This document shows positions 25,944 through 34,752 of a stretch of DNA of 64,000 bases, in pieces. Source of the stretch: Betaproteobacteria bacterium (GTDB lineage: Bacteria; Pseudomonadota; Gammaproteobacteria; Burkholderiales; Usitatibacteraceae). Within the stretch, counting starts at the first letter, position 1. Every line of letters begins with the position of its first letter. Where the stretch lies: NCBI GenBank assembly GCA_016720925.1, contig JADKJR010000004.1, forward strand, positions 62,001 through 126,000. The letters are read 5' to 3'. The notes beneath the pieces are model-generated. The model made no database searches and was not told the origin of the DNA. It saw nothing but the letters and a program-made list of their open reading frames with translations. The position numbers were made by a program, and so were the translations under genes.

Positions 25944-26003
25944 GGCTTACAATTGAGGGACTCGTTTCGGCCAACACCGGTCCGTCCGACTTCAGCTTTA
26001 ACG
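25944..26003 (+). repeat. Cassette-island repeat R4
   Basis: GGCTTACAATTGAGGGACTC, GTTTCGGCCAACACCGGTCC, GTCCGACTTCAGCTT. Matches the 5' two thirds of R1 and R2 but lacks their CGGCACGATG end. It is the last copy and marks the right border of the island before the thioredoxin-CcdA gene. Confidence 0.55.
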
Positions 26004-26044
26004 TCAAAATGAAAGGTATTCGTGTTGTCCGTTAAGGTGGCTTT

Positions 26045-27199
26045 GTGAGCGGCTTCATTTACTGGGTTCTCAGTGTTTTTCGCGCCCTTGCCGCGGTGCT
26101 GGCTTTGGGCTGCGCGTCTTCTCCGGGCTTGGCGCAGACACCGTCCGATGCGCCCGCCAACCAGACGTCTGTCGCCTTGGTGGTGTACGTGCGCGACGGC
26201 TGCCCGCATTGCGCGGATGCCAAGGTGTTCCTCGAACAGCTTGCGCGTGAGCGGCCGCAGTTGCGCATCGTGTTGCGGGCGGTGGACAAGGACCCTTCCG
26301 CGCGTGACGAACTGATGGCGCTGTCCCGCAGCGCGGGCACCGGGCCGCCAGGTGTTCCGACGTTTGTCGTCAAGGGGCGGGTGCTGGTTGGTTTTGGCGA
26401 CGCCCGTGAAAGCGGCCCGGTGGTCCTGGCCCTGATTGATCAGGAAACCGTGGCGCCGAGCAAGGTCGAAACGCGCCTCTTTGGCACCCTCAGCGCGTCG
26501 CAGATGGGCTTGCCGCTTTTCACGCTGGCGCTGGGCCTGCTGGACGGCTTCAATCCGTGCGCCATGTGGGTGCTGCTGTTCTTGCTATCCCTGCTGGTGC
26601 GCCTGCAGGACCGGCGCCGCATGGCGCTGGTCGCCGGCACCTTTGTGTTGGTCAGCGGCGCCGTGTACTACGCGTTCATGGCGGCCTGGCTGAATGTCTT
26701 TCTGGCGGTCGGCCTGTCCACTCAGGTGCGCTGGGTGCTTGCCGCCTTCGCCCTGTTGGTGGGTGCCGTCAATGTGAAAGATTTCATGGCGTTTGGCAAG
26801 GGCATCTCGTTCTCCATTCCGGAATCCGCCAAGCCACGCATATATGCGCGTGTGCGCGCCGTGCTCAACGCCGAGGCGCTCCCAGGTTCGCTATTGGCAG
26901 TGGCCGTGCTGGCCGTGGTGGTGAACTTCATGGAACTGCTGTGCACGGCGGGGCTGCCCGCCATTTACACCGCCGTTCTGACCCAGCAGAGCGTGAGCCC
27001 GGCGGCGCACTACGGCTACCTGGGGCTGTACATCCTGGGCTACATTGCCGATGACACCCTGATGGTCACGGTGGCGGTGGTAGCCTTGGGCAATCGAAAG
27101 CTGACGGAGCACACAGGCCGATGGCTCAAGCTCCTGAGCGGGCTTGTGATGCTGGCGCTGGGCGTTGTGTTGCTGGTGCGGCCCGGCTGGTTGATCTGA
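26045..27199 (+). CDS. Thioredoxin-fold / CcdA (DsbD-like) fusion membrane protein
   Basis: 384 residues from GTG 26045. Signal/anchor (about 5-31), a glutaredoxin-like domain with CPHC (near residue 54) and GVPTFVV, then from about 150 six membrane segments of the CcdA/DsbD family: GLLDGFNPCAMW and NFMELLCTAGLPAIYT carry the paired membrane Cys, with LGLYILGYIADDTLMV following. DsbD-type proteins carry electrons from cytoplasmic thioredoxin to periplasmic thiols. Here the periplasmic Grx-like domain is N-terminal instead of the usual separate or C-terminal one. Monocistronic; immediately right of the cassette island. Confidence 0.88.
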   Translation: MSGFIYWVLSVFRALAAVLALGCASSPGLAQTPSDAPANQTSVALVVYVRDGCPHCADAKVFLEQLARERPQLRIVLRAVDKDPSARDELMALSRSAGTGPPGVPTFVVKGRVLVGFGDARESGPVVLALIDQETVAPSKVETRLFGTLSASQMGLPLFTLALGLLDGFNPCAMWVLLFLLSLLVRLQDRRRMALVAGTFVLVSGAVYYAFMAAWLNVFLAVGLSTQVRWVLAAFALLVGAVNVKDFMAFGKGISFSIPESAKPRIYARVRAVLNAEALPGSLLAVAVLAVVVNFMELLCTAGLPAIYTAVLTQQSVSPAAHYGYLGLYILGYIADDTLMVTVAVVALGNRKLTEHTGRWLKLLSGLVMLALGVVLLVRPGWLI

Positions 27200-27273
27200 A
27201 GTCGCAGGCAGCTAAAGAAGGCAAATCCTCTGGGTGTTGGAGCGTCAGATGTTCGAGCGCCATCGGCCGGCTG

Positions 27274-27642
27274 ATGGCCGATGGACTTGCGGAATCGACG
27301 GAGGCAGCACTGCAGCACCAGCAAAAATTCTGGCGGCTTGCAGGAATTTTACTGATGGCTTCATTGGCGCTTGCCGTGCTAGGGATTATCGCGGCGATTG
27401 TGATTCCGATTCTGGCGAGCCCGTTAGCGATCGCGGTGGGCCGGTGCGTTGAATCCACCCACCGTGAATCGCGGATCGCCATTTGGCGGGCGTTTCAGGC
27501 CGAAAAGGCCCTGAGCGCCGCGCCAGTTCTTGAGTTTGCTGACATGGCGAGACGCCGCAAGCTCCCCGTCCGGCGAGTTACTCGGCGGACAGTTTCCGCG
27601 CCCGGATCAGCGCGTGCCAGAACGTCGTCTCGCGCTGGATAA
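27274..27642 (+). CDS. Possible small membrane protein whose 3' end runs through repeat copy C
   Basis: ATG 27274 opens a frame MADGLAESTEAALQHQQKFW, followed by one clear membrane helix (LAGILLMASLALAVLGIIAAIVIPILA). The N-terminal ~50 residues look like a genuine small inner-membrane protein, but the frame then reads through dispersed repeat C (27474-27538) into low-quality, Arg-rich sequence and overlaps the end of the minus-strand TctC gene. Best read as a small gene whose 3' end was replaced by the repeat, or as a chance ORF. Confidence 0.35.
   Translation: MADGLAESTEAALQHQQKFWRLAGILLMASLALAVLGIIAAIVIPILASPLAIAVGRCVESTHRESRIAIWRAFQAEKALSAAPVLEFADMARRRKLPVRRVTRRTVSAPGSARARTSSRAG
27474..27538 (+). 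repeat. Dispersed 65-bp hairpin element, copy C
   Basis: GATCGCCATTTGGCGGGC ... CCGCGCCAGTTCTTGAGTTTG, 65 bp. Inner stem TCAGGCC / GGCCCTGA around a GAAAA loop. Lies between the CcdA fusion and the convergent TctC gene. Confidence 0.75.
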
Positions 27643-28627
27643 ACGATGCCAACGCTTTCCCGTCGGTCGGCATGATTTCAAGGCCGTATGCTTCCAGCCG
27701 CGCGCGTATGTCCGGTGCGTTGATGGCCTGGTTCATTTCAGCGGTCAGCCTGCTGATGATCGCAGGTGACGTGTCCTTCGGCGCGAACAGCCCCTGCCAT
27801 GCGGTCACCTCGAAATCTTTCAATCCTGCATCAAAACCGGCATCGCGGCCGATCTCGTCGAGCGTCGGCACGTCGGGCAGCGACGGAATGCGTGCCTTCG
27901 ACATCACGGCGAGCGCCCTGACGTTGCCGCCCTTGATCTGCGGCAGCCCGGCGGCGGTATCCAGCACCATCATCGGCACCTGACCGCCGATGACATCCTG
28001 CACCGCCAGCGCGGTGCCGCGGTAGGGGATATGCAGAATCGTTGTCCTCGTCCGTTCGATGAACAACTCCATCGCCAGGTGATGCGGACTGCCGACGCCG
28101 GGTGAGGCGTAGCTGTACATGCCAGGACGCTTCCTGAGTTCTTCGATCAGCTGTCTGGCGCTGTTGAAGCCCGAGGCGGTATTTACCGCGAGGATCAGCG
28201 GAAAGCGCGCCATCAAGCCGATTGGCGCGAGTTCATGCGGATCGTAAGGCACTTTCTTATACATCGCGCCGTGGAACACCATGGCGCCGTTGTCGCCGGT
28301 GACGATGGTGTATCCGTCCGGCGCTGCCTTGGCGGCAATGTCCGTCCCGATCATGCCCGCCGCGCCCGGACGATTGTCGATGACGACAGGCTGGCCAAGT
28401 TGCTTCCCCAATTGCGGTGCGAGCTGGCGCGCCAGAAAGTCGGAGCCGCCGCCGGCCGGATAGGCGACGATCCAGCGCAGCGGCTTGCTCGGCCATGTCT
28501 CTGCATGGACGCCGGGCGGGCACATGGCGAGCAAGGTGAATAGCGCAGCGCCAACGCGTTGCAGGATCGGGTACTTTGTGGCGCGGGTCACTTGAATAAG
28601 TTCGGGGATGAGGTGCGCCATATTCAT
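27578..28627 (-). CDS. Tripartite tricarboxylate transporter receptor (Bug/TctC family)
   Basis: About 349 residues from ATG 28627 (first ATG at 28636). Unusually long N-terminal region (about 45 residues) before the mature start AETWPSKPLRWIVAYPAGGGSDFLARQLA; the hydrophobic part VGAALFTLLAMCPPGVHA is the signal core. Bug motifs: VIDNRPGAAGMIGTDIAAKAAPDGYTIV, YASPGVGSPHHLAMELF, HIPYRGTALAVQDVIGGQVPMM, IPSLPDVPTLDE. Periplasmic carboxylate-type receptor of unknown ligand. Not closely similar to the other Bug protein in the window. Divergent from the OPT transporter. Confidence 0.9.
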   Translation of the reverse strand: MNMAHLIPELIQVTRATKYPILQRVGAALFTLLAMCPPGVHAETWPSKPLRWIVAYPAGGGSDFLARQLAPQLGKQLGQPVVIDNRPGAAGMIGTDIAAKAAPDGYTIVTGDNGAMVFHGAMYKKVPYDPHELAPIGLMARFPLILAVNTASGFNSARQLIEELRKRPGMYSYASPGVGSPHHLAMELFIERTRTTILHIPYRGTALAVQDVIGGQVPMMVLDTAAGLPQIKGGNVRALAVMSKARIPSLPDVPTLDEIGRDAGFDAGLKDFEVTAWQGLFAPKDTSPAIISRLTAEMNQAINAPDIRARLEAYGLEIMPTDGKALASFIQRETTFWHALIRARKLSAE

Positions 28628-28893
28628 GCGTTGCACGCACGCAAGTTGGGGTCAGTAAAACGGATACAGGGCAATTGCAAATTGCGGATAGCGTTCAGAT
28701 TCTACCGAATGCGGAGGCGCACGGAACCGGCATTTTGACAGGAGCCGCGTGGGTGCTACTCAATGTTACCCCGTCGATGAATATTCAAGAGTGGCAGCTG
28801 GTCACTTCGCATCGCGGGGCTTTACAATGCAGCACGTTTCCCCAGCACCCGATTGCAGGCCTGACCCCGGGCGCGATCCCACAAAGGCGAATC

Positions 28894-30723
28894 ATGACGA
28901 CTACTCCTGCATCCTCAACCGCTCCCCGCTGGAGCTGGCTGCCGACGTTGGGCACGTGGAAGTATTACGCGCTGCTTGGCATTGTCGGCATCCTGATACT
29001 TGGCCCGCTCGGCGGGGTGACGGCCTCTTACATGAATTTCTCGCTGGGTTTCTTTGTTGGCGGGCAGGTACTGGCGGGCATCCTGGGCTCGGTGGTGACA
29101 TATGGATATGGCGCCGAGGGCAAGCACGGCGCCAACTACATCCAGACTACGGCCGCCTCGGTGGCGGGCATGAGCGGAATGGCTGTGGTCATCCAGGCGA
29201 TGGTATGGCTGGGATTACCGCAGCCGCCGACCTGGGTGCTGATCCTGTACATGATGAGCATCGGCATGTTCGGGGTTGGCGTCGGCATGTTGTACACACC
29301 GATCCTGGTGGATCGCCTGAAGCTTAACTTTCCCTCTGGCCTCGCTGTGGCCAATATTCTGCGGGCGCTGACCGATCCGGTATTGCTGAGGCAATCGGTA
29401 TCGCGTCTGTTCGGTGGCATGGCGCTGGGTATTGCCGGCGGCATTGGTGCGGCGAAAACTGCTTTCCTGGGCGCAATCGATCTCTCCACCTCGACGTTCG
29501 GTGCGGGCATGATCGTCGGCGCGCGCATCGGTATCGCCGCCATCGCCGGTGGCCTCGCCGGCTGGGCGCTGATTCCGTACTTCATTTCCATCGGCTGGCT
29601 GAAAGCGGGCGAGCCGTTCCGCAAAATCACCTTCCTGATCGCGCTCGGCATGATCATGGGCGCGGCGCTGGTGGACGTGAGCCAGATCCTGTGGCGCGCC
29701 TGGAAGCAATCGCGTGAGACCGCGAATGCGCCCAAGATCGTGGAAGAAGACTGGAAGAAGGTCCATATGGGCCGCCTGGTTGCCTGGGTGGCGTTCTGGG
29801 GCGTGACCATCATCGTGGTGGGATCTCAGCTGATGAATGTCCCGGTGGGCTACCTGATCTTTGCCGTGGTGCTGGTGTTTGTGTTCGTGATGGTCAACGG
29901 CATTTCCACCGGCATGACCGACTCGAACCCGATCTCGTCTGCCTTTGTCGTCACCGTCGTGCTGATGGCGGCACTGGGCCTGAAAGATCCCATCGCCGGC
30001 CTGCTTGCGGCCAGCGTGCTGCTGATCGCCACTTCTACCGGCGTCGACATGCAACAGGATCGTTCCACCGGCTGGCGCCTCGGCACCAATCGCGTCATCC
30101 AGTTCCGTTATCAGGTTGCCGGCATCGTCATGGGGGCGGTCATGGCGGTGGTGTTCGCGAAGCTGTTCATGTCCGCGTATCCGATCCTCAATATTGATCA
30201 GACGACGCTCGCGGCCGACCAGCAGCCGGACAAATGGACCTCTGCGATGACCTATAAATTTGTCGGCGCGCTGCGCAGCCTGACCGACGACAAGCCTTAT
30301 CAGCGCACCGCCATCTGGCTTGGCGTCGCCATCGGCCTGGTGACGCAGTTGTTGCGTCAATGGATCAAGGCGAGCGAGCGCTATCAGAAATGGATCGCGA
30401 ACAGCCGCGCAGGTTTTGCCACCGATTTCGCGCTCGACGCCGCGATCCTGCCGTCGCCGTACGCATCGTCTTTCGGCGGCTTCGTCAACCTGCCGACTTC
30501 GGCGTGGTTCGCAGCCGGCGGCATTTTCTCCAGCGTGGTGGATACCTTTGCCAAGCGCAAGGAAAGCCGCAACGGTAATGGGAGCGGCAATGGCGAAAGC
30601 AAATCAGCGCTGCCCAGCGACATGAGCACGACTTCGCTGATGGGCGGGGGACTCATCGCGGGTGACGCGTTGGCGGCGCTGGGCTTGGGGTTGATGGGGC
30701 TCGCGGCGACATTGTTGAGCTGA
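28894..30723 (+). CDS. OPT-family oligopeptide/metal-chelate transporter
   Basis: About 609 residues from ATG 28894 (MTTTPASST), with AAAGGCG upstream as ribosome-binding site; the frame is open further left without signals. Around 14-16 membrane segments: PTLGTWKYYALLGIVGILILGPLGGV, NFPSGLAVANILRAL (OPT motif), DSNPISSAFVVTVVLMAALGLKDP, LLIATSTGVDMQQDRSTGWRLGTNR (D/QD-loop common to OPT/YSL), and a Gly/Ser/Asn-rich loop near 565. Inner membrane; OPT proteins import peptides or metal chelates with protons. Substrate unknown. Divergent from the Bug receptor gene; 27 bp before a DUF454 gene. Confidence 0.88.
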   Translation: MTTTPASSTAPRWSWLPTLGTWKYYALLGIVGILILGPLGGVTASYMNFSLGFFVGGQVLAGILGSVVTYGYGAEGKHGANYIQTTAASVAGMSGMAVVIQAMVWLGLPQPPTWVLILYMMSIGMFGVGVGMLYTPILVDRLKLNFPSGLAVANILRALTDPVLLRQSVSRLFGGMALGIAGGIGAAKTAFLGAIDLSTSTFGAGMIVGARIGIAAIAGGLAGWALIPYFISIGWLKAGEPFRKITFLIALGMIMGAALVDVSQILWRAWKQSRETANAPKIVEEDWKKVHMGRLVAWVAFWGVTIIVVGSQLMNVPVGYLIFAVVLVFVFVMVNGISTGMTDSNPISSAFVVTVVLMAALGLKDPIAGLLAASVLLIATSTGVDMQQDRSTGWRLGTNRVIQFRYQVAGIVMGAVMAVVFAKLFMSAYPILNIDQTTLAADQQPDKWTSAMTYKFVGALRSLTDDKPYQRTAIWLGVAIGLVTQLLRQWIKASERYQKWIANSRAGFATDFALDAAILPSPYASSFGGFVNLPTSAWFAAGGIFSSVVDTFAKRKESRNGNGSGNGESKSALPSDMSTTSLMGGGLIAGDALAALGLGLMGLAATLLS

Positions 30724-30750
30724 GCGTGGACAATACTGAAAAAAGTTTTC

Positions 30751-31185
30751 GTGGCGACTGAACCTGGGCACCTTGACGTTAACGCGGCTGCTGCCCGGTC
30801 GGCACCGGTGAAACATCACTGGACCATTCGTTCGCAGCGCGCGCTGTGGCTGGTCGCCGGCTGGCTGGCGTTGCTGCTCGGTATCATCGGCATCTTCCTG
30901 CCGCTGTTGCCGACCACGCCGTTTGTGTTGCTGGCGGCGTTTTGTTTTTCGCGTGGCAGCGAACGCTGGGAGCGCTGGCTACTGCACCATCCGCGCTATG
31001 GGCCGATGGTGCGAAACTGGCGCGAACACCGCGCGGTGCCACTGCGCGCGAAACAATTCGCCACCGTCATGATGGTGCTGAGCGCGGCCTGGTCATGGTG
31101 GATCGTGTCGGCGCCATTTCAGTGGGTGCCAGCAGCCTTTTGCGCAGTGGTCGCGGCATGGCTATGGAGCCTGCCGAATCGTTGA
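30751..31185 (+). CDS. YbaN/DUF454 inner-membrane protein
   Basis: 144 residues from GTG 30751. DUF454 signature GWLALLLGIIGIFLPLLPTTPFVLLAAFCFSRGSERWERWLLHHPRYGP with two or three membrane helices and MVRNWREHRAVPLRAKQFA. Function unknown. Follows the OPT transporter by 27 bp and may share its transcript. Confidence 0.88.
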   Translation: MATEPGHLDVNAAAARSAPVKHHWTIRSQRALWLVAGWLALLLGIIGIFLPLLPTTPFVLLAAFCFSRGSERWERWLLHHPRYGPMVRNWREHRAVPLRAKQFATVMMVLSAAWSWWIVSAPFQWVPAAFCAVVAAWLWSLPNR

Positions 31186-31254
31186 TAGGCATGGCGCATG
31201 GCGTTGTCAATCGCCGGTAGCGTCATGCGGGGGAGCTTTGCCTTGGGAGGATTC

Positions 31255-33084
31255 ATGATCAAACCGTTCATGTCATGTTGTTGCCGGCCGTTCTTGAAAG
31301 TTGGCACGCTCTTACTTCTGGGTGCGTGCGCTTATCCGTCGCCATCCGGCAAATTGTTGTCGCCGACGCCCCAAGGATTGTCCCGTTCAATTGCCACCCA
31401 ACCCGCGAAGCAGGCGGTCGTCACCGCGCATCCGCTGGCCACGCGCGCGGCGCTGAGGATGCTCGATCAGGGCGGCAGCCCGATCGATGCGGCGATCGCG
31501 GCGCAGATGGTGCTGGGTCTGGTCGAAGCGCAATCGTCCGGCATTGGCGGTGGGTCGCTCATCATGAATTGGGATGCCGCCGCGGGGAAACTTACCAGCT
31601 ACGATGGTCTGGCCGCCGCGCCGTCCAATGTCACGGCTGCGCTGACGATTGACGTCGATGGCAGCACACTGAAAAGCGAAGATGTGCAGCGCGGCGGTCG
31701 CACGGTGGGCGTTCCCGGGACACTGGCGGTGCTGAAGATGGTGCATGAACGCTACGGCAAGCTTCAATGGTCCGCGCTGTTCGCGCCGGCGATCGAACTT
31801 GCGCAAAGCGGTTTCCCGATGCCCGCGTACATGCACAAGATTCTTTCCACACCGACCGCCGCAAGCGAACATCCGGATATGGTGCCGCTTTTTTTTGGCG
31901 CGGATGGCAAGGTGCGGCCGATCGGCGCGACCGTGACAAATCCTGCGTATGCAATCACGATGAAGCGAATCGCCGCGCGCGGGCCGGCCGGCCTGTGGGA
32001 AGAGGGCGCCGGCACGGCGCTGGTCGCGTCTGCGCAGCGTGGATATCGCCATTCGCTGATCACCGAGGCGGATCTTTCCGCCTATCGTGCCGAGCCCCGC
32101 GATCCGGTTTGCGCGCCGTTCCTTGCGTATTCGGTGTGCGTGATGGGCCCGTCGTCGTTCGGTGGCGTGGTGGTACTGCAGATGTTGCAGATGCTGGAAG
32201 CGCGCAAGCCCGCCGCGCCGGGCGCGGCACGCTTCGATTTCGATGATCCGGCGTTTGTCCACTACTATGCCGAGGCGGGAAGACTGGCGCAGGCGGATCG
32301 ACTGCACTACGTCGGCGATCCGGGCTTTGTGAGCGTGCCGGCGGATGCCCTGGTTGCGGGTGCGTATGTGCGCGATCGTGCGCAGCGAATCGATTCTTCG
32401 CGCATGACCAAGGACGTGAGCGCCGGCGTAGTGGAAGCGAAGGCTGCTGCGATCATGCCGGTCGAGGCATCGCAGCCTGAAACCGCGGATGCGACGAGCC
32501 AGATTGCCATCGTGGATGCGGCGGGCAATGCGCTGAGCATGACGACGACGATCAATCTCAATTTCGGCTCGCGCCTGATGGTCGATGGTTTCGTGCTGAA
32601 TAACGCGATGACCAATTTCTCCGCCGCACCGCGCGCGGGCCAGGCCGCGCCCAACCGCATGCAGGCGGGCAAGCGTCCCGTGACATCGATGGCGCCCACC
32701 ATTGTGTTTGACCGATCCGGCAAGCCGTTTATTGTCGGCGGGTCGGCAGGTGGTGGTCAGATTGTCGATTACATCAGTGCCAGCCTGGTGGAGATGCTGG
32801 CCAATCAGCGCACACCTGCGGAGGCGCTGGCGCGGGGTCATGTCTCCACGGCGATACGCGGCAAGCTGCAACTGGAAAAAGATACTGCGGTGGCGTCTCA
32901 GTCGGCGACACTCGCGGCCAAGGGGCATGACGTCGATGTGTTGCCGATGACCAGTGGTCTGGGATTTTTGATGCGCCGCGACAATGCTGGCGTGGCGGGC
33001 GGGGTGGGTGGCGCGAGTGATGGGCTGGGCGGCTGGATTGGTGCGGCCGATCCCAGGCGGGATGGCGTTGCGGAAGGGCGTTAG
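31255..33084 (+). CDS. ggt: Gamma-glutamyltransferase, lipoprotein form
   Basis: About 609 residues from ATG 31255, with GGGAGG as ribosome-binding site. Signal with lipobox LLGAC (Cys ~27), so predicted lipid-anchored periplasmic enzyme. Large-subunit motifs: AVVTAHPLATRAALRMLDQGGSPIDAAIAAQMVLGLVEAQSSGIGGGSL. The autocleavage/catalytic Thr is in ATSQIAIVDAAGNALSMTT (~residue 424); C-terminal KRPVTSMAPTIVF and VGGSAGGGQIVDYI (oxyanion) follow. Hydrolyses or transfers the gamma-glutamyl group of glutathione. The lid-loop region differs from E. coli Ggt, but all key residues seem present. Single gene; the 345-bp gap after it holds repeat D. Confidence 0.92.
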   Translation: MIKPFMSCCCRPFLKVGTLLLLGACAYPSPSGKLLSPTPQGLSRSIATQPAKQAVVTAHPLATRAALRMLDQGGSPIDAAIAAQMVLGLVEAQSSGIGGGSLIMNWDAAAGKLTSYDGLAAAPSNVTAALTIDVDGSTLKSEDVQRGGRTVGVPGTLAVLKMVHERYGKLQWSALFAPAIELAQSGFPMPAYMHKILSTPTAASEHPDMVPLFFGADGKVRPIGATVTNPAYAITMKRIAARGPAGLWEEGAGTALVASAQRGYRHSLITEADLSAYRAEPRDPVCAPFLAYSVCVMGPSSFGGVVVLQMLQMLEARKPAAPGAARFDFDDPAFVHYYAEAGRLAQADRLHYVGDPGFVSVPADALVAGAYVRDRAQRIDSSRMTKDVSAGVVEAKAAAIMPVEASQPETADATSQIAIVDAAGNALSMTTTINLNFGSRLMVDGFVLNNAMTNFSAAPRAGQAAPNRMQAGKRPVTSMAPTIVFDRSGKPFIVGGSAGGGQIVDYISASLVEMLANQRTPAEALARGHVSTAIRGKLQLEKDTAVASQSATLAAKGHDVDVLPMTSGLGFLMRRDNAGVAGGVGGASDGLGGWIGAADPRRDGVAEGR

Positions 33085-33296
33085 TCGTCCGATTGGCGGA
33101 TTTGCGAATCGGGATCGGGGACGGGTTGCAAGTCGCTTGGAGATTGCGCCCGCCGCTATTTATACTTGTTTGCCGATCAATTTGAACCCACCGCCACGCA
33201 TTGACAAAACATTGCTCCGGTTACGTTGCAGGATGATCTGAAGGAATAGTCGAAAACGACGCCACGGAAGATTGCTCCCCGGCATAATCAAGCGTA

Positions 33297-33357
33297 GATC
33301 GCCATTTGACGGGACTTTCCAGGCGTTTATGGCTGGAAAGGCGCGTCGGTGCTAGAG
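33297..33357 (+). repeat. Dispersed hairpin element, copy D
   Basis: GATCGCCATTTGACGGGACTTTCC..., with a perfect 8-bp inner stem CTTTCCAG / CTGGAAAG; the 3' end (GCGCGTCGGTGCTAGAG) is diverged. GTAG (33294-33297) at its 5' edge as in copy A. It lies in the 345-bp gap 33085-33429, in which I see nothing else. Confidence 0.65.
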
Positions 33358-33429
33358 GATTGCCATCGGCTTGAGGCTGCGTCGCGCGGTGGCAGGCTGT
33401 CAATTAACCAATGAGAATCAAAACGGAAA

Positions 33430-34752
33430 ATGGCACACGTCTTCCACCGCAATCCCAAGCAGGACTATCCGGTCGCCGTCAGGGGTGATGGCTGCTACAT
33501 CGTCGACGCCAGCGGCAAGCGTTATCTCGATGCGTCGGGTGGCGCCGCGGTTTCCTGTCTCGGTCATAGCGACGCCAGCGTGGTGGCTGCGATCAAGGCG
33601 CAGGTGGACCAGCTCGCCTTTGCGCACACTTCTTTCTTCACCAACCAGCCGATGGAAACGCTGGCCGATGAACTGATCGCCAAGGCGCCGCCGGGCATTG
33701 AACGTGCGTACTTTTGCAGCAGCGGATCGGAGGCCATCGAGTCGGCGCTGAAACTGGCGCGCCAGTACTTTACCGAGATCGGCCAACCGCAGCGCCAGCA
33801 TGTCATCGCGCGCCGGCAAAGCTATCACGGCAACACGCTCGGCGCGCTCGCCACCGGCGGTAACCTGTGGCGGCGACAGCAATTCGAGCCGCTGCTGGTC
33901 GAGGTTTCTCACGTCGCCCCTTGCTACACCTATCGCGATCAGCTACCGTCCGAAAACGAAGTGCAGTACGGGCAGCGGCTGGTGCGCGAACTTGAAGCGG
34001 AAATTCAGCGCCTCGGCGAAGGCAAGGTCATCGCGTTCGTTGCCGAGACCGTCGGCGGGGCCACGGCAGGCTGCGTGACGCCGGTGCCCGGATACTTCAA
34101 GGGCGTTCGCGAGGTGTGCGACAAATATGGCGTGTTGCTGATTCTCGATGAAGTCATGTGTGGCATGGGCCGCTGCGGAACGCTGTTTGCCTGTGAACCG
34201 GAAGGCGTCGCGCCGGACCTGATCTGCATCGGCAAGGGGCTGGGCGCCGGCTACCAGCCGATTGGCGCGCTGCTGGCAAGTGGGCGCATCTACGACGCCG
34301 TGGTCAATGGCACGGGATTCTTCCAGCACGGCCATACCTACACCGGTCACGCCACCGGTTGCGCCGCGGCGCTCGCGGTGCAGCGTACGATCCAGGAACG
34401 CGGCCTGCTTGCGCAGGTGCGGGCACGCGGGCAGACGCTCGTGCAGCGCTTGCAGCAACGCTTTGCCAATCACCCGCATGTCGGCAATATTCGCGGGCGC
34501 GGCCTGTTTCAGGCGCTCGAATTAGTGGAAGACCGCGCTACCAAGGCACCGTTCGACCCGAAGCGCCGAATTCATGCGCGTCTGAAGCAGCAGGCGATGA
34601 ACAACGGCCTCATGTGCTATCCCATGGGTGGCACGGTGGATGGCGTTAGCGGTGACCACGTCATGTTGGCCCCGCCATATATTGTGAATGAGGCCGAGCT
34701 TGACGAGATCATCGACAAGCTCGCGAGATCGCTGGACCAGGTGCTCGCGTAA
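33430..34752 (+). CDS. Class III PLP aminotransferase
   Basis: 440 residues, fold-type I aminotransferase of subgroup II. Visible: DGCYIVDASGKRYLDASGGAAVSCLGH (N-terminal segment), CSSGSEAIESALKLAR (phosphate-binding GS), SYHGNTLGALATGG, LILDEVMCGMGRCG (Asp contacting PLP N1), and GKGLGAGYQPIGALLAS with the Schiff-base Lys (~residue 270). Likely transaminates an omega-amine, amino acid or polyamine with pyruvate/2-oxoglutarate. The cytosolic enzyme is alone in its unit; the substrate cannot be named. Confidence 0.92.
   Translation: MAHVFHRNPKQDYPVAVRGDGCYIVDASGKRYLDASGGAAVSCLGHSDASVVAAIKAQVDQLAFAHTSFFTNQPMETLADELIAKAPPGIERAYFCSSGSEAIESALKLARQYFTEIGQPQRQHVIARRQSYHGNTLGALATGGNLWRRQQFEPLLVEVSHVAPCYTYRDQLPSENEVQYGQRLVRELEAEIQRLGEGKVIAFVAETVGGATAGCVTPVPGYFKGVREVCDKYGVLLILDEVMCGMGRCGTLFACEPEGVAPDLICIGKGLGAGYQPIGALLASGRIYDAVVNGTGFFQHGHTYTGHATGCAAALAVQRTIQERGLLAQVRARGQTLVQRLQQRFANHPHVGNIRGRGLFQALELVEDRATKAPFDPKRRIHARLKQQAMNNGLMCYPMGGTVDGVSGDHVMLAPPYIVNEAELDEIIDKLARSLDQVLA

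Noticed and set aside
31387..32928. 513-residue antisense frame over ggt
   Set aside because: Composition (His/Arg-rich) and lack of motifs show it is a shadow of ggt.
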